NCBI RefSeq assembly: GCF_001295925.1
Contig: NZ_LJHQ01000019.1
Coordinates: 1 to 32,539 of the forward strand
Length of the DNA stretch: 32,539 nt
Reading direction: 5' to 3'
DNA from: Allobosea sp. AAP35
GTDB taxonomy: Bacteria; Pseudomonadota; Alphaproteobacteria; Rhizobiales; Beijerinckiaceae
Position 1 is the first letter of the stretch, and each line of letters opens with the position of its first letter. The notes under the pieces were generated by a model. That model made no database searches. It had not been told where the DNA came from and was given only the letters and a program-made list of their open reading frames with translations. Shown piece after piece: positions 21,864 to 31,501 of the stretch. A program made the position numbers and the translations under genes.

Positions 21864-22991
21864 TTAGCGCCGCCGGAGCCAGGCCCTGACGCGGCGCAAG
21901 CCTTGACGCAGCCTTGCTGCGGCTTCGGGCAGGCCGGGCTTGGTGCTGCCGAGGCGGATGACGGCATTGCCCATGGCGCGACGCTCACCCCAGACATAGG
22001 TGCCGGCATCGACGCCGTCGCCGGCGCCGCTGTCGAAGAACGCTGGCGGGGCCCCGGCGAAGTCCGCCTGGAGCATCGCGATGGTCAGGGCCCGGCCCGG
22101 CGAGTGGCGGCCTTGCGTCTCGTCATAGGCGATCTTGAGGAAATGCCGGGTACCGGCGCTTTCGACCAGGAGACCCATGGCAAGCGGCTGGCCATCGAGG
22201 CTGAGCGTATCGATCTGCAGGGAATCCACGGCTGCAAATTGCGCGGCGAGACTGTCGAAATAGGCATGAGCCTGAGGCAGGCGGGCGATGGCGGTCCCGC
22301 TTTCGCCCTTCCATCCAGCCGCTTCCAGCGCCAGAAATGGCGGCAGGGCCTCGCGCGCCGCTTCGCCGCGCAGCCGCCGGAAGGTCACAGCGCCATGGCG
22401 GGCGATGGCGCGGTACTGCTGCATGCGCTTCTTGTAGCCCTGGCCGAGCGCGCGCCGCAGGTAATGTTCGGCGTCATCGCCTGGCGCAGGCTGCATCACC
22501 GGTCTCTGCCAGCGTTCGCTCACGGTCAGGCGGCCGCCCCCGGCGCGGCAGGCCTCCTGCAGCGCGACGAAGCTTGGCCCTTCGAGCGGTAGCAGTGGCA
22601 GGGTCAGCGTATGAGGCAGGTCGCGCGCAGCCCGGATATGGCGCAGCATCGCCTGCATGACGTCCTGGCACCGGTCGGCGTCGAGGACCGGCAGCGACGA
22701 GACTTCGTAGAGCGGCAGAAGCGGCGCGGTCAGCACGGGTACGAAACCGCTGCGCCAATCGCGCCGGCGGCGCAGCGCCCAAAGGCCTGCCAGACGCTCC
22801 GAACCGAGCGCTTCGCTCAGCCAGGCGGCGAGAATGACGATCCCGTCCTCCGGCAGGACAGTCCGGGCGGCGGCGATGGCTGCAGGCGCCATATGCGGAT
22901 TGGGCTCGCAGGCGCGCACGGCCAGAGCGGCGAAGGCGGGTCCGTAGCTGGCGTAATCGGTGGGCCTGATGCGCCGGACGACGATGCTCAT
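21864..22991 (-). CDS. GNAT acetyltransferase of the BioF2/CelD-like type
   Basis: 375 residues. The centre (about 165-325) matches the BioF2-like acetyltransferase fold: YLRRALGQGYKKRMQQYRAI, then a long helix and LDGQPLAMGLLVESAGTRHFLKIAYD. The N-terminal ~160 residues look like a degenerate first GNAT repeat. Proteins of this type occur with polysaccharide or envelope genes, but the substrate is not known. The C-terminus is strongly basic (RRVRAWLRRR). It is the third gene of a minus-strand unit with the FlhB-like and FliK-like genes; ATG at 22991 lies two bases after the flhB-like stop, and a GTG at 22997 would overlap it. Confidence 0.78.
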   Translation of the reverse strand: MSIVVRRIRPTDYASYGPAFAALAVRACEPNPHMAPAAIAAARTVLPEDGIVILAAWLSEALGSERLAGLWALRRRRDWRSGFVPVLTAPLLPLYEVSSLPVLDADRCQDVMQAMLRHIRAARDLPHTLTLPLLPLEGPSFVALQEACRAGGGRLTVSERWQRPVMQPAPGDDAEHYLRRALGQGYKKRMQQYRAIARHGAVTFRRLRGEAAREALPPFLALEAAGWKGESGTAIARLPQAHAYFDSLAAQFAAVDSLQIDTLSLDGQPLAMGLLVESAGTRHFLKIAYDETQGRHSPGRALTIAMLQADFAGAPPAFFDSGAGDGVDAGTYVWGERRAMGNAVIRLGSTKPGLPEAAARLRQGLRRVRAWLRRR

Positions 22992-22993
22992 GG

Positions 22994-23299
22994 TCACGTC
23001 GGGCTGCCGTTGCCGCGACGGGGGCGCATGTCGCCGCGCAGCGAAAGCACGAAGGCGATGACCTGCGCGGTGGCGCGGTAGAGCTCTTCGGGGATCTGGT
23101 CGTCGAGTTCGACCGCCGACAGCGCCTGTGCCAGGATCGCGTTCTCCTCGATTGCAACGCCATGCTCGCGACCGGTCTCGATGATGCGCTGTGCGAGCTC
23201 GCCGCGGCCCTTGGCGGTGACCCTGGGCGCACCCTGACCATCATATTCCAGCGCAACCGCGATCTGGCGCGGGGAGGGCGGAACGGCGGGATGGCTCAT
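22994..23299 (-). CDS. Free-standing FlhB C-terminal-domain protein
   Basis: 101 residues equal to the cytoplasmic C-terminal domain of the flagellar export gate protein FlhB: IAVALEYDGQGAPRVTAKG, EENAILAQAL and DQIPEELYRATAQVIAF. There are no membrane helices. The autocleavage motif NPTH, which would sit just before IAVALEY, is replaced by SPRQ, so the protein resembles the already cleaved FlhB fragment. Such FhlB/FlhB2 proteins are known in flagellated bacteria but their role is poorly defined. Its start overlaps the stop of the FliK-like gene (ATGA), and FlhB and FliK are known partners in the hook-length switch. Confidence 0.87.
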   Translation of the reverse strand: MSHPAVPPSPRQIAVALEYDGQGAPRVTAKGRGELAQRIIETGREHGVAIEENAILAQALSAVELDDQIPEELYRATAQVIAFVLSLRGDMRPRRGNGSPT

Positions 23300-24774
23300 G
23301 ACATCCGGTCCAGAAACTGCCCCGCCATGGGCTGGGCGACGCGCGGCTGGCCCGTGTGGATCTCGATGGCGCCGTGCTCGAACTGCGCGTCGAGAAGCGC
23401 GGCCTCCAGCCCGGGCGACGCGCTGCGCAAGAGCTTGCTGGTGTCCTCGCGCTCGGCCCAGAGCGTGATGCCGACGCTGCGGCCCTGCAGGGTGACGACG
23501 CCCTGCAATGGCCCCATCGGCTCGACATCGAGCGCGAAACGCACGCGCCAGAGCGGGCCGGCCGTGCCGTCGCTCTCGCGGCGCGGCGGTTCCTTCTCGA
23601 TCTGCAGAGGCAGCATCGTGACGCCGTTGGCGAAGGCGAGGGGAAGTTCGGTCAGCCAGCGCTGGCTCTGCTGGGCTTCCGTTCGCGCCGCCTCCGCCGG
23701 CAGTGACGCGTATTGCGAGAGCGTGATGCGGTCGAGCGCCGCATCGGTCTGGTCGAGCAGCGTCTCGACAATGGCAAGCGGCTTTTCGCCCGCCATCAGG
23801 CTGGGCTCGGCGATGGGCTGTGCGATCAGCGGTCCGTCGCGCCGGGGCGGTGTCGCCCTGGCGGACGGATCAAGGGTCGGCAAAGGCAGGCCGATGCCGG
23901 CGGGCGCCTTGTCGGCCGCAGCCGATCTGCTGGTTTCTGGCAGGGAGAGGGCCTGGACCAGCGGGGCGAGCGCGGTCCGCAGCGCCTGCAGGCCGGCCTT
24001 GAGATCCGTTCCGGGAGCAGGCGCGGCTCCCTGCGCCTGACGGGCTTCGAGGAAGAGGCCGGAAGTGGCGATGGCGGTCTTGAGCCCCTGGGCCGTCAGC
24101 GGTCGGCGTTCGGCCGGGATCGCCTGGGCGAGGATGCCCTCGACCAGGACCGCCAGCGGCTTCGGGATGGTGACGGCGAGCGAGCCTTGCGACAGCGCCC
24201 GCAGATTGGCCAGCAGCGGAGCGAGGCTGTCCTGCCGCGCCAGTGCCGGCCCCAGCAGCGGCCCGGCCTGGACGCGAGCCGCTGTCGCCAGCGAGGAGGC
24301 CGAGGCTGCGGTCGGCGCACCGGGCTGGCCGGCAGGCTCCGCGCCGGAGGGCGGCACTGCCCCCGCTCGCAGGGTGCTCGGCTGGGTCGCGAAAGAGGCC
24401 GGCGAACCGGGGGTCGGGACGGATGGGGCGGACGTAGCGGCGTTTTGGGCTGGCGTGGTTGTGGCCGGAACCGGCGTCGCGGCCGGCGGGCGGATATCGA
24501 CCAGCGTCGCCTTCAGGCTTGTGCCGGGCTCGGTCGCAGCCTCGAACGTGAGAACGAGCGTGGCGCCGGGCTGGAGGGCGGCTTGCCGGGCCGTGGGACC
24601 GGCCAGCACCAGCTCGATCGTCTCCGAGCCCAGCTGTGCCGTGGCGGTGCCGTCACCGGCCAGCGCCAGCAGGCGCGCCTCGACCGTCTTGCCCGCGACC
24701 AGCCCAGTCGTCGGCGCAAGCGCCTGCAACAGCGTGGCGAGGGTCTGGCTTTGGGCAAGCGTGGCGAGATTCAT
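23296..24774 (-). CDS. FliK-like flagellar hook-length control protein
   Basis: 492 residues. The N-terminal part starts MNLATLAQSQTLATLL, followed by a long Ala/Pro/Thr-rich unstructured stretch (about 100-240), as expected of a molecular ruler. The C-terminal ~130 residues resemble the FliK C-terminal domain: PLQIEKE, VRFALDVEPMGPLQGVVTL and SVGITLWAERE. In flagella this domain contacts FlhB to switch export specificity. No other flagellar structural gene lies in the window, so it may be a second FliK-type protein rather than the main ruler. ATG at 24774; the frame is open 30 codons further upstream without conserved sequence. Confidence 0.8.
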   Translation of the reverse strand: MNLATLAQSQTLATLLQALAPTTGLVAGKTVEARLLALAGDGTATAQLGSETIELVLAGPTARQAALQPGATLVLTFEAATEPGTSLKATLVDIRPPAATPVPATTTPAQNAATSAPSVPTPGSPASFATQPSTLRAGAVPPSGAEPAGQPGAPTAASASSLATAARVQAGPLLGPALARQDSLAPLLANLRALSQGSLAVTIPKPLAVLVEGILAQAIPAERRPLTAQGLKTAIATSGLFLEARQAQGAAPAPGTDLKAGLQALRTALAPLVQALSLPETSRSAAADKAPAGIGLPLPTLDPSARATPPRRDGPLIAQPIAEPSLMAGEKPLAIVETLLDQTDAALDRITLSQYASLPAEAARTEAQQSQRWLTELPLAFANGVTMLPLQIEKEPPRRESDGTAGPLWRVRFALDVEPMGPLQGVVTLQGRSVGITLWAEREDTSKLLRSASPGLEAALLDAQFEHGAIEIHTGQPRVAQPMAGQFLDRMS

Positions 24775-24995
24775 CGGGTGCAGCCAAGGGAGCGATGTCG
24801 CGACCCTGGCATGAAAGATTAAGCATTTCCTTGCGTTGCCGGCCGCCGGAGCGAGCCTAAGCATCGGGCGCGTGGCTTGCAGGGGCAGCCGGCGTGCGTG
24901 ACGCTGGTTTGGTGCGCCGGGCCGGGGCAGTCTGAGCCCGACATGATGAGGCTTGGCCTTTGGCCTGGCCGCGCGATTGCACGGGAGCGTCTTCG

Positions 24996-26006
24996 ATGGA
25001 GTATCGCCAACTCGGCCGGTCGGGCCTCAAGGTCTCGCCGTTGTGCCTGGGCACGATGATGTTTGGCGGCGCGACCGACGAGGTCGCGTCGCGTGCCATC
25101 GTCGACCATGCGCGCGAGGCCGGCGTCAACTTCATCGATACGGCGGATGTCTACACGGAAGGCCGTTCGGAGGCGATCACAGGGCGCGCCATCGGCGCCA
25201 ACCGGCATGACTGGGTGCTGGCGACGAAGGTCGGCAGTCCCTTTGGCGCCGGCCCCAACCAAGGCGGGCTCTCGCGCAAATGGGTGCTGCAGGCCTGCGA
25301 GGCGAGCCTCGCCCGGCTCGGGACCGATTTCATCGACATCTATTATCTCCACAAGGAAGACCATGCGACGCCGCTGGCGGAGACGGTGCACGCCATCGCC
25401 CATCTCGTGCGGCAGGGCAAGATCCGGCATTTCGGCGTCTCGAACCACCGCTCCTGGCGGGTCGCCGAGATCTGCCGGCTTTGCGATGAACTCGGCATCG
25501 ATCGGCCGATCGTCAGCCAACCCTATTACAACGCGATGAACCGGATGCCAGAGGTCGAGCATCTGCCGGCCTGCGGCTATTACGGGCTGGGCGTCGCCTC
25601 CTATTCGCCGCTGGCGCGCGGGGTGCTGACCGGCAAATACGAGCCCGGCGAAGCGCCGCAGCAGGGCACGCGCGCGGCGCGCGGCGACAAGCGGATCATG
25701 CAGACAGAGTGGCGCGACGAGAGCCTCGTCATCGCCCAGACGATCAAGCAGCATGCGGCTGCGCGCGGCATGACGCCGATCCAGTTCGCGGTGGCCTGGG
25801 TGCTGAACAACCGCTTCCTGACCGCCGCCATCGCCGGGCCCCGCACGCTGGAGCAATGGCAGGCCTATCTGGCGGCGCTCGACATCACCTTCAGCGCCGA
25901 GGACGAGGCGCTGGTGGACAAGCTCGTGCCGGCTGGCCACCCGTCGACGCCGGGCTACAGCGACCCGGCCTATCCGATCGAGGGGCGGCCGGCGCGGACC
26001 GGCTGA
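24996..26006 (+). CDS. Aldo/keto reductase
   Basis: 336-residue TIM-barrel oxidoreductase of the aldo/keto reductase family, NADPH-dependent. The catalytic tetrad is visible: Asp and Tyr in FIDTADVYTEG, Lys in LATKVGS, His in YYLHKED. The opening MEYRQLGRSGLKVSPLCLGTM is typical of the YajO/Tas-like branch. Substrate unknown. GGGAG lies eight bases before the ATG. It is divergent from the FliK-like gene (221-base gap with no clear promoter) and convergent with the small secreted protein ten bases away. Confidence 0.94.
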   Translation: MEYRQLGRSGLKVSPLCLGTMMFGGATDEVASRAIVDHAREAGVNFIDTADVYTEGRSEAITGRAIGANRHDWVLATKVGSPFGAGPNQGGLSRKWVLQACEASLARLGTDFIDIYYLHKEDHATPLAETVHAIAHLVRQGKIRHFGVSNHRSWRVAEICRLCDELGIDRPIVSQPYYNAMNRMPEVEHLPACGYYGLGVASYSPLARGVLTGKYEPGEAPQQGTRAARGDKRIMQTEWRDESLVIAQTIKQHAAARGMTPIQFAVAWVLNNRFLTAAIAGPRTLEQWQAYLAALDITFSAEDEALVDKLVPAGHPSTPGYSDPAYPIEGRPARTG

Positions 26007-26015
26007 CCCCGCAGT

Positions 26016-26357
26016 TCAGTTGAGCACGCAGAAGCCACCGACCACGGTTTCGCTGCGGCACCAGACCTTGGTTTCGCCGGTGGCGGTGAGCTGCATCACG
26101 GCGGGGGCTGCCATCGTCGTCGTGGCCGGTGGAAACGGCACGCGGGCCGGCGCCTGGTCCTCGGCCCTCGCGGTCTCCGCGATGCCCCGGCCCGCGACCG
26201 GAACGACCACGAGACCGCGGCCGCGGCTGCTCGCCTGAGACGCTTCGGGTGAGGGTTTGGGGCCGCTCTTGCCGCCGAAACGCATTTTGGCGGCCTCGGC
26301 TCCAACCGGCACCAGAAAGGCAGTCGTGAGACAGGCAATCATGAGCGCGCGTGTCAT
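26016..26357 (-). CDS. Small secreted protein of unknown function
   Basis: 113 residues. A Sec signal peptide (MTRALMIACLTTAFLVPVGAEA) is followed by a Lys/Ser/Pro-rich, low-complexity middle and a short conserved-looking C-terminus with two cysteines (VWCRSETVVGGFCVLN) that could form a disulfide in the periplasm. AGGA lies eight bases before the ATG. I do not recognise a family. Confidence 0.75.
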   Translation of the reverse strand: MTRALMIACLTTAFLVPVGAEAAKMRFGGKSGPKPSPEASQASSRGRGLVVVPVAGRGIAETARAEDQAPARVPFPPATTTMAAPAVMQLTATGETKVWCRSETVVGGFCVLN

Positions 26358-26478
26358 GAGGGCGTCCTGGCAAAGAGCGAACGATGCTCAGCATGCCAGT
26401 GTCGGCCCAAGGCGCAACGAAAGCCTCTGCGCAGCCTCACCAGGAGGTTAAAGCCAGATATTCCGCAGGTTGGTCGCG

Positions 26479-27297
26479 CTAGTGGCCCGGCAGCACGATG
26501 ACCGTCGGCCTGGCCGGCAGGCCGGCCTTGGTCACCGTCAGCACCGGCTGGTCGCGCCGTTCAACCGGCCAGAGATCCTGGGAGCGGCCTAGGAAGCGGC
26601 TGAGCGTGCCGCCTCCGAAGAAGTGCATCGGGATCATCACGCGCGCCTGAAGCGTCTTCAACACCTCCAGCATGCCCTCCTGATCGAGCGTGTAGCTGCC
26701 ATCGACGGGAAACAGCACGACATCGACGCGGCCGAGCGCGCGCAGATGGCCGGGCTCGAGCGGGTGATGCAGATGGCCGAGATGGGCGATGCAGAGTTCG
26801 CCGATCTCGAAGATGAAGATCGAATTGCCGTCGAAATCGGTCGAGCCGGAATAGGAGCGGATGTTGGTGGGCACGTTGCGGACGCGCAGGTCGCCCATGG
26901 TGACGTCATGGCGGGCCGCCCCCGTCCCGGTCGGATCCCAGCCCGGCAGCACCCGCTTGATGGCGGGATCGGGATTGCGGGAATTGTGGGTCGAATGTGC
27001 CTTGTTCATCGTCGCGATGTCGGGCGTCACGGTGGATCGGACATAGTCGTTGTAGTCGGTTGCGACCTTCACGCCGGCGGGCGTCTCGATCAGGAAGGTG
27101 GCATGTCCGACGAAGGTCAGTCGGACCTCGTCCTTTGCGAGATTGACCCGCTGGATCGGCAGCCGCAGCGAGGCCATGTCGGGCCGGCAGCCCGGCTCGT
27201 CGGATTGAGCGTTGGCGGGCATGACGCCCAGCCAGGCGGCGAGCAGGGCGATCAGCCCGATGCGGAGGCTGTTCCAGGACGTCGTGGCGTCTTGCAT
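26479..27297 (-). CDS. Secreted metallo-beta-lactamase-fold protein (UlaG/COG2220-like)
   Basis: 272 residues. An N-terminal signal sequence (LRIGLIALLAAWLGVMPANAQ) predicts export. The MBL-fold segments are FVGHATFLIETPAGVKVATD, then IAHLGHLHHPL, VVLFPVDG and MIPMHFFGGG. Where most relatives have HxHxDH, this protein reads AHSTHNSRNPDP, so the metal site may be unusual. Function is unknown; relatives include lactonases and phosphodiesterases. ATG at 27297 is preferred over an in-frame TTG at 27330. Confidence 0.82.
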   Translation of the reverse strand: MQDATTSWNSLRIGLIALLAAWLGVMPANAQSDEPGCRPDMASLRLPIQRVNLAKDEVRLTFVGHATFLIETPAGVKVATDYNDYVRSTVTPDIATMNKAHSTHNSRNPDPAIKRVLPGWDPTGTGAARHDVTMGDLRVRNVPTNIRSYSGSTDFDGNSIFIFEIGELCIAHLGHLHHPLEPGHLRALGRVDVVLFPVDGSYTLDQEGMLEVLKTLQARVMIPMHFFGGGTLSRFLGRSQDLWPVERRDQPVLTVTKAGLPARPTVIVLPGH

Positions 27298-27364
27298 CGC
27301 GCAACCCCGTTCCGTTTCGGCTCGGCCCAATCTGATGCATGGGCCGGGCCGAAGGGAAGCGGGG

Positions 27365-27410
27365 GCGGGCGGCGATGTCGCTTTTGTGAAAGCGTGCCCT
27401 CGCCGCCCGC
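27365..27410 (-). terminator. Nested hairpin after the Bug-family gene
   Basis: GCGGGCGGCGA (27365-27375) and TCGCCGCCCGC (27400-27410) form a perfect 11-base stem. Inside it, CGCTTT and AAAGCG pair (about 27379-27394). It starts seven bases beyond the stop codon on the minus strand. There is no long U-tract, but its position and strength suit a terminator. Confidence 0.6.
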
Positions 27411-27416
27411 GCGGGG

Positions 27417-28382
27417 CTATTGCTTGGCGAGGCCGAGGTCCTTCAGGACCGCGTTGCCGCGCTCGGTGAAGGCCTTGGCATAGGCGGTGAACTCGCCGGG
27501 CTTGTCCCAGACCGGGGTGATGCCGCGATCGGCCATCGCCTTGCGGACTTCGGGGCGCTGCATGGTGCGCTCGGCAGCCTCGAACAGAATCTTGCGCCGG
27601 TCATCCGGGACGCCCTTGGGCGCCGAAAGCGCAAACCAGTTCGAATAGGTCCAGTCGAGCCCGGCCTCCTTGGCGCTCGGCACGTCGGGGAAGCTCGGAT
27701 GGCGCTCCTCGGTCATCAGCAGGATGGTGCGCACGCGCCCGGCATCGAGCATGCCCTTGGCCTCGATCGGCGAGCCGGTGAAGACGCTGATGCCGCCGGC
27801 GGCGAGATCCTGCAGGGCCGGCGCGCCGCCATTGCTGGGCACCCAGCGCACCGTGTCGGGCGCGAGTCCCGCCGCCTTGAGCAACCCGCCCGAAGCGATG
27901 TGCCAGGAGCCGCCAACGCCGGTGCCCGAGGCCATGAAGGTGCCCTTGGGATTGTCCTTGACCGCCTTGATGTAGTCGGCGGCCGTCTTCAGCGGGCTGT
28001 CGGCCTTGACGGTGACGCCGGCCGGGATGAGCGAGACGCGCGAAAACGTGTCGACGCTGTCGATGGTGATGTCGCCGAGCCCGAGCGTCTTGAAGAAGGA
28101 GATTTCGGGGCTGATGCCGCCGACGGTGTAGCCGTCGGCCGTGGCATTGGCGATCGCGGTATGGCCGGTCAGGCCGCCGCCGCCGGTGCGGTTGACGACA
28201 TTGACCGGCTGCTTGAGTTCGGCCTCGTAGCCGGCGGCGAAAATCCGCATCACCGCATCCATGCCGCCACCGGCAGCCCAGGGCACGATCAACTGCACCG
28301 GTCGGTCGGGAAATGCGACGGACGCGCCGGTGGACACCAGCAAAGCTGCCGCGCCGAGCGCGGCCTTGACGATGAGTTTCAT
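27417..28382 (-). CDS. Bug-family solute-binding protein (tripartite tricarboxylate transporter type)
   Basis: 321 residues. A Sec signal peptide (KAALGAAALLVSTGASVAFP) precedes the Bug/TctC periplasmic binding fold, with RPVQLIVPWAAGGGMDAVMR and VVNRTGGGGLTGHTAIANA as family hallmarks. These proteins bind small carboxylates or similar solutes. The membrane subunits TctA and TctB are absent on both sides, so it is an orphan receptor or borrows a transporter encoded elsewhere. A strong GGGAGGG site precedes the ATG. The ligand is unknown. Confidence 0.92.
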   Translation of the reverse strand: MKLIVKAALGAAALLVSTGASVAFPDRPVQLIVPWAAGGGMDAVMRIFAAGYEAELKQPVNVVNRTGGGGLTGHTAIANATADGYTVGGISPEISFFKTLGLGDITIDSVDTFSRVSLIPAGVTVKADSPLKTAADYIKAVKDNPKGTFMASGTGVGGSWHIASGGLLKAAGLAPDTVRWVPSNGGAPALQDLAAGGISVFTGSPIEAKGMLDAGRVRTILLMTEERHPSFPDVPSAKEAGLDWTYSNWFALSAPKGVPDDRRKILFEAAERTMQRPEVRKAMADRGITPVWDKPGEFTAYAKAFTERGNAVLKDLGLAKQ

Positions 28383-28505
28383 GGTCCCTCCCCAGGGATT
28401 GGCGCCGGGTTGTTCCGGCGTTTCCAGGCGAGAGACTAGACCGGTTTCGGGTAACCCTTCAAGATATGCTGCATACAGTGTTCAGGTGCGAGCCTTTCAG
28501 CGACG

Positions 28506-29060
28506 TCAGGATGCGTCGGGTGCGGCCGGCGTGATCGTGACTTTGGCCTCCGCGAGCCGCTGATAGAGCCGCTTGCGCCGCAGCAGCGGCAGCCAGTCGT
28601 AGAGGAACATCTCGGCGGGGCGCCAGATCACGACCCAGCCGATAATGACGAGGCTTTCCTGGACGACTCGCGCGAACGGCCCCTCGCTGCGCTGAGTCAG
28701 CAGGAAGCTGAGGAAGAGGCAGAAGGACAGCCCGGCAAAACCGATCAGGAAGGCGAGGCGGCCGTCGCGGAACAGGGCGCGCAGGGCCTGAGATTCTGCC
28801 CGCGCCTTGGCGGCGAACCAGCCGGTGAGGGCGGTGGCCAGATCAGGATGCGGCTTGCCGGGGGTGGCTGTGCCCTGCAGGTGGATGAGGATCGCGATGG
28901 CCGCATCCTTGGGCAGTTCCTGCGCCCATTCGACGATGTAGCGCTCGGCATCGGCCGCGATGTCGCCCTCGCTGAAAGGGAAAGGGTCAAGCGTGTTGAA
29001 GAGCTGGGCGCTGTTGGCCAGGCGCAACTCGATGGTGGCGTCGCTCTTTTCACCAGACAC
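28506..29060 (-). CDS. Conserved membrane protein of unknown function
   Basis: About 184 residues. The N-terminal half is soluble ([33 protein letters not shown]). Two hydrophobic segments follow ([20 protein letters not shown] and [15 protein letters not shown]), then a basic cytoplasmic tail ([15 protein letters not shown]). I do not know its function. The start is uncertain: GTG at 29060 has GAAGGG nine bases upstream, while a TTG at 29126 would add 22 residues. It is divergent from ettA. Confidence 0.8.
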   Translation of the reverse strand: MSGEKSDATIELRLANSAQLFNTLDPFPFSEGDIAADAERYIVEWAQELPKDAAIAILIHLQGTATPGKPHPDLATALTGWFAAKARAESQALRALFRDGRLAFLIGFAGLSFCLFLSFLLTQRSEGPFARVVQESLVIIGWVVIWRPAEMFLYDWLPLLRRKRLYQRLAEAKVTITPAAPDAS

Positions 29061-29221
29061 GTCGGTGGCCCTTCGATTCGCCGCTTCGACCCCATCATTT
29101 CCGTCGGCGAATGCCGGCGCAATCAAGCCGCCGGTTGCGGCTGGCCGCCCGCCTCGCTACATACGCGGCAGATTTCCCGACACGCCAGACCATCAGTCCG
29201 CCAGCGGAGCCCGCACGCCCC

Positions 29222-30874
<1,653 letters not shown>

Positions 30875-30970
30875 GGGCAGGGGTCGGCGCTCAGGCGAGC
30901 GGATTTGGACTGGCGCAATCGGGCACGCAGGCTCGCTCGGCCAGTCCTCCCTTGAGCCCTGGAATGACGT

Positions 30971-31010
30971 AGCTGTCGTCGTTGACAGCTGTGTATCCGC
31001 CATGGATCAT
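30971..31010 (+). promoter_or_regulatory. Putative promoter with overlapping inverted repeat upstream of the PAAR gene
   Basis: AGCTGTC (30971-30977) and GACAGCT (30984-30990) form a perfect 7-base inverted repeat. It overlaps a consensus -35 box TTGACA (30982-30987). Seventeen bases later, GATCAT (31005-31010) matches four of six -10 positions. The inverted repeat would be well placed as an operator. The rest of the 30875-31087 gap shows no gene. Confidence 0.42.
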
Positions 31011-31087
31011 GTCGGCTGTCGAGCATTCGTCATGCAACCGTCATGGTGCTGGGCTGGATTGGGATGCGCCTCGAGGAGCCTTTCGTC

Positions 31088-31501
31088 ATGGGAATGCCCG
31101 CCGCCCGCGTCAGCGACCTGCACACCTGTCCGATGGTTTCGCCCGGCCCCGTGCCCCATGTCGGTGGGCCGATCATCCCGACCTGCTCGCCCAACGTCAT
31201 CACCGGGGGCCTGCCGCAGGCGCGCGTCACCGACAAATGCGTCTGCGTCGGCCCGATCGACATGATCGTGAAAGGCTCGGCCAGCGTGCTGGTGAACAAC
31301 CTGCCGGCGGCCCGCATCGGCGACACCACCACGCATGGCGGGGTCATCATCACGGGATTACCGACGGTGCTGATCGGCGATGCCGGCGGGGGCGGCAATA
31401 TGGGCGCTGGCGGAGCCGCGCCGGAGACCAGCCAGCCTTGCATGGCGAGCGCCGCCGCCAATAACGCGCCGTTTGTCAGGCCGTGTCGCCGCCAAGCATG
31501 A
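31088..31501 (+). CDS. PAAR-domain protein (type VI secretion spike tip)
   Basis: 137 residues, nearly all PAAR domain. MPAARVSDLHTCPM opens the fold; GLPQARVTDKCVC and LPAARIGDTTTHGG give the repeated P-x-AR motifs with His/Cys zinc ligands. PAAR proteins form the sharp tip on VgrG spikes and carry effectors. The short tail (Gly/Ala-rich, ending RPCRRQA) has no toxin domain, so cargo would be a separate protein. GAGGAG lies nine bases before the ATG at 31088. It overlaps the DUF4123 gene (ATGA at 31498-31501). Confidence 0.92.
   Translation: MGMPAARVSDLHTCPMVSPGPVPHVGGPIIPTCSPNVITGGLPQARVTDKCVCVGPIDMIVKGSASVLVNNLPAARIGDTTTHGGVIITGLPTVLIGDAGGGGNMGAGGAAPETSQPCMASAAANNAPFVRPCRRQA

Noticed and set aside
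27323..27346. Inverted repeat CGGCCCA-N10-TGGGCCG upstream of the MBL-fold gene
   Set aside because: Seven-base arms of G and C with a 10-base loop are easily found by chance here, and no promoter element supports an operator.
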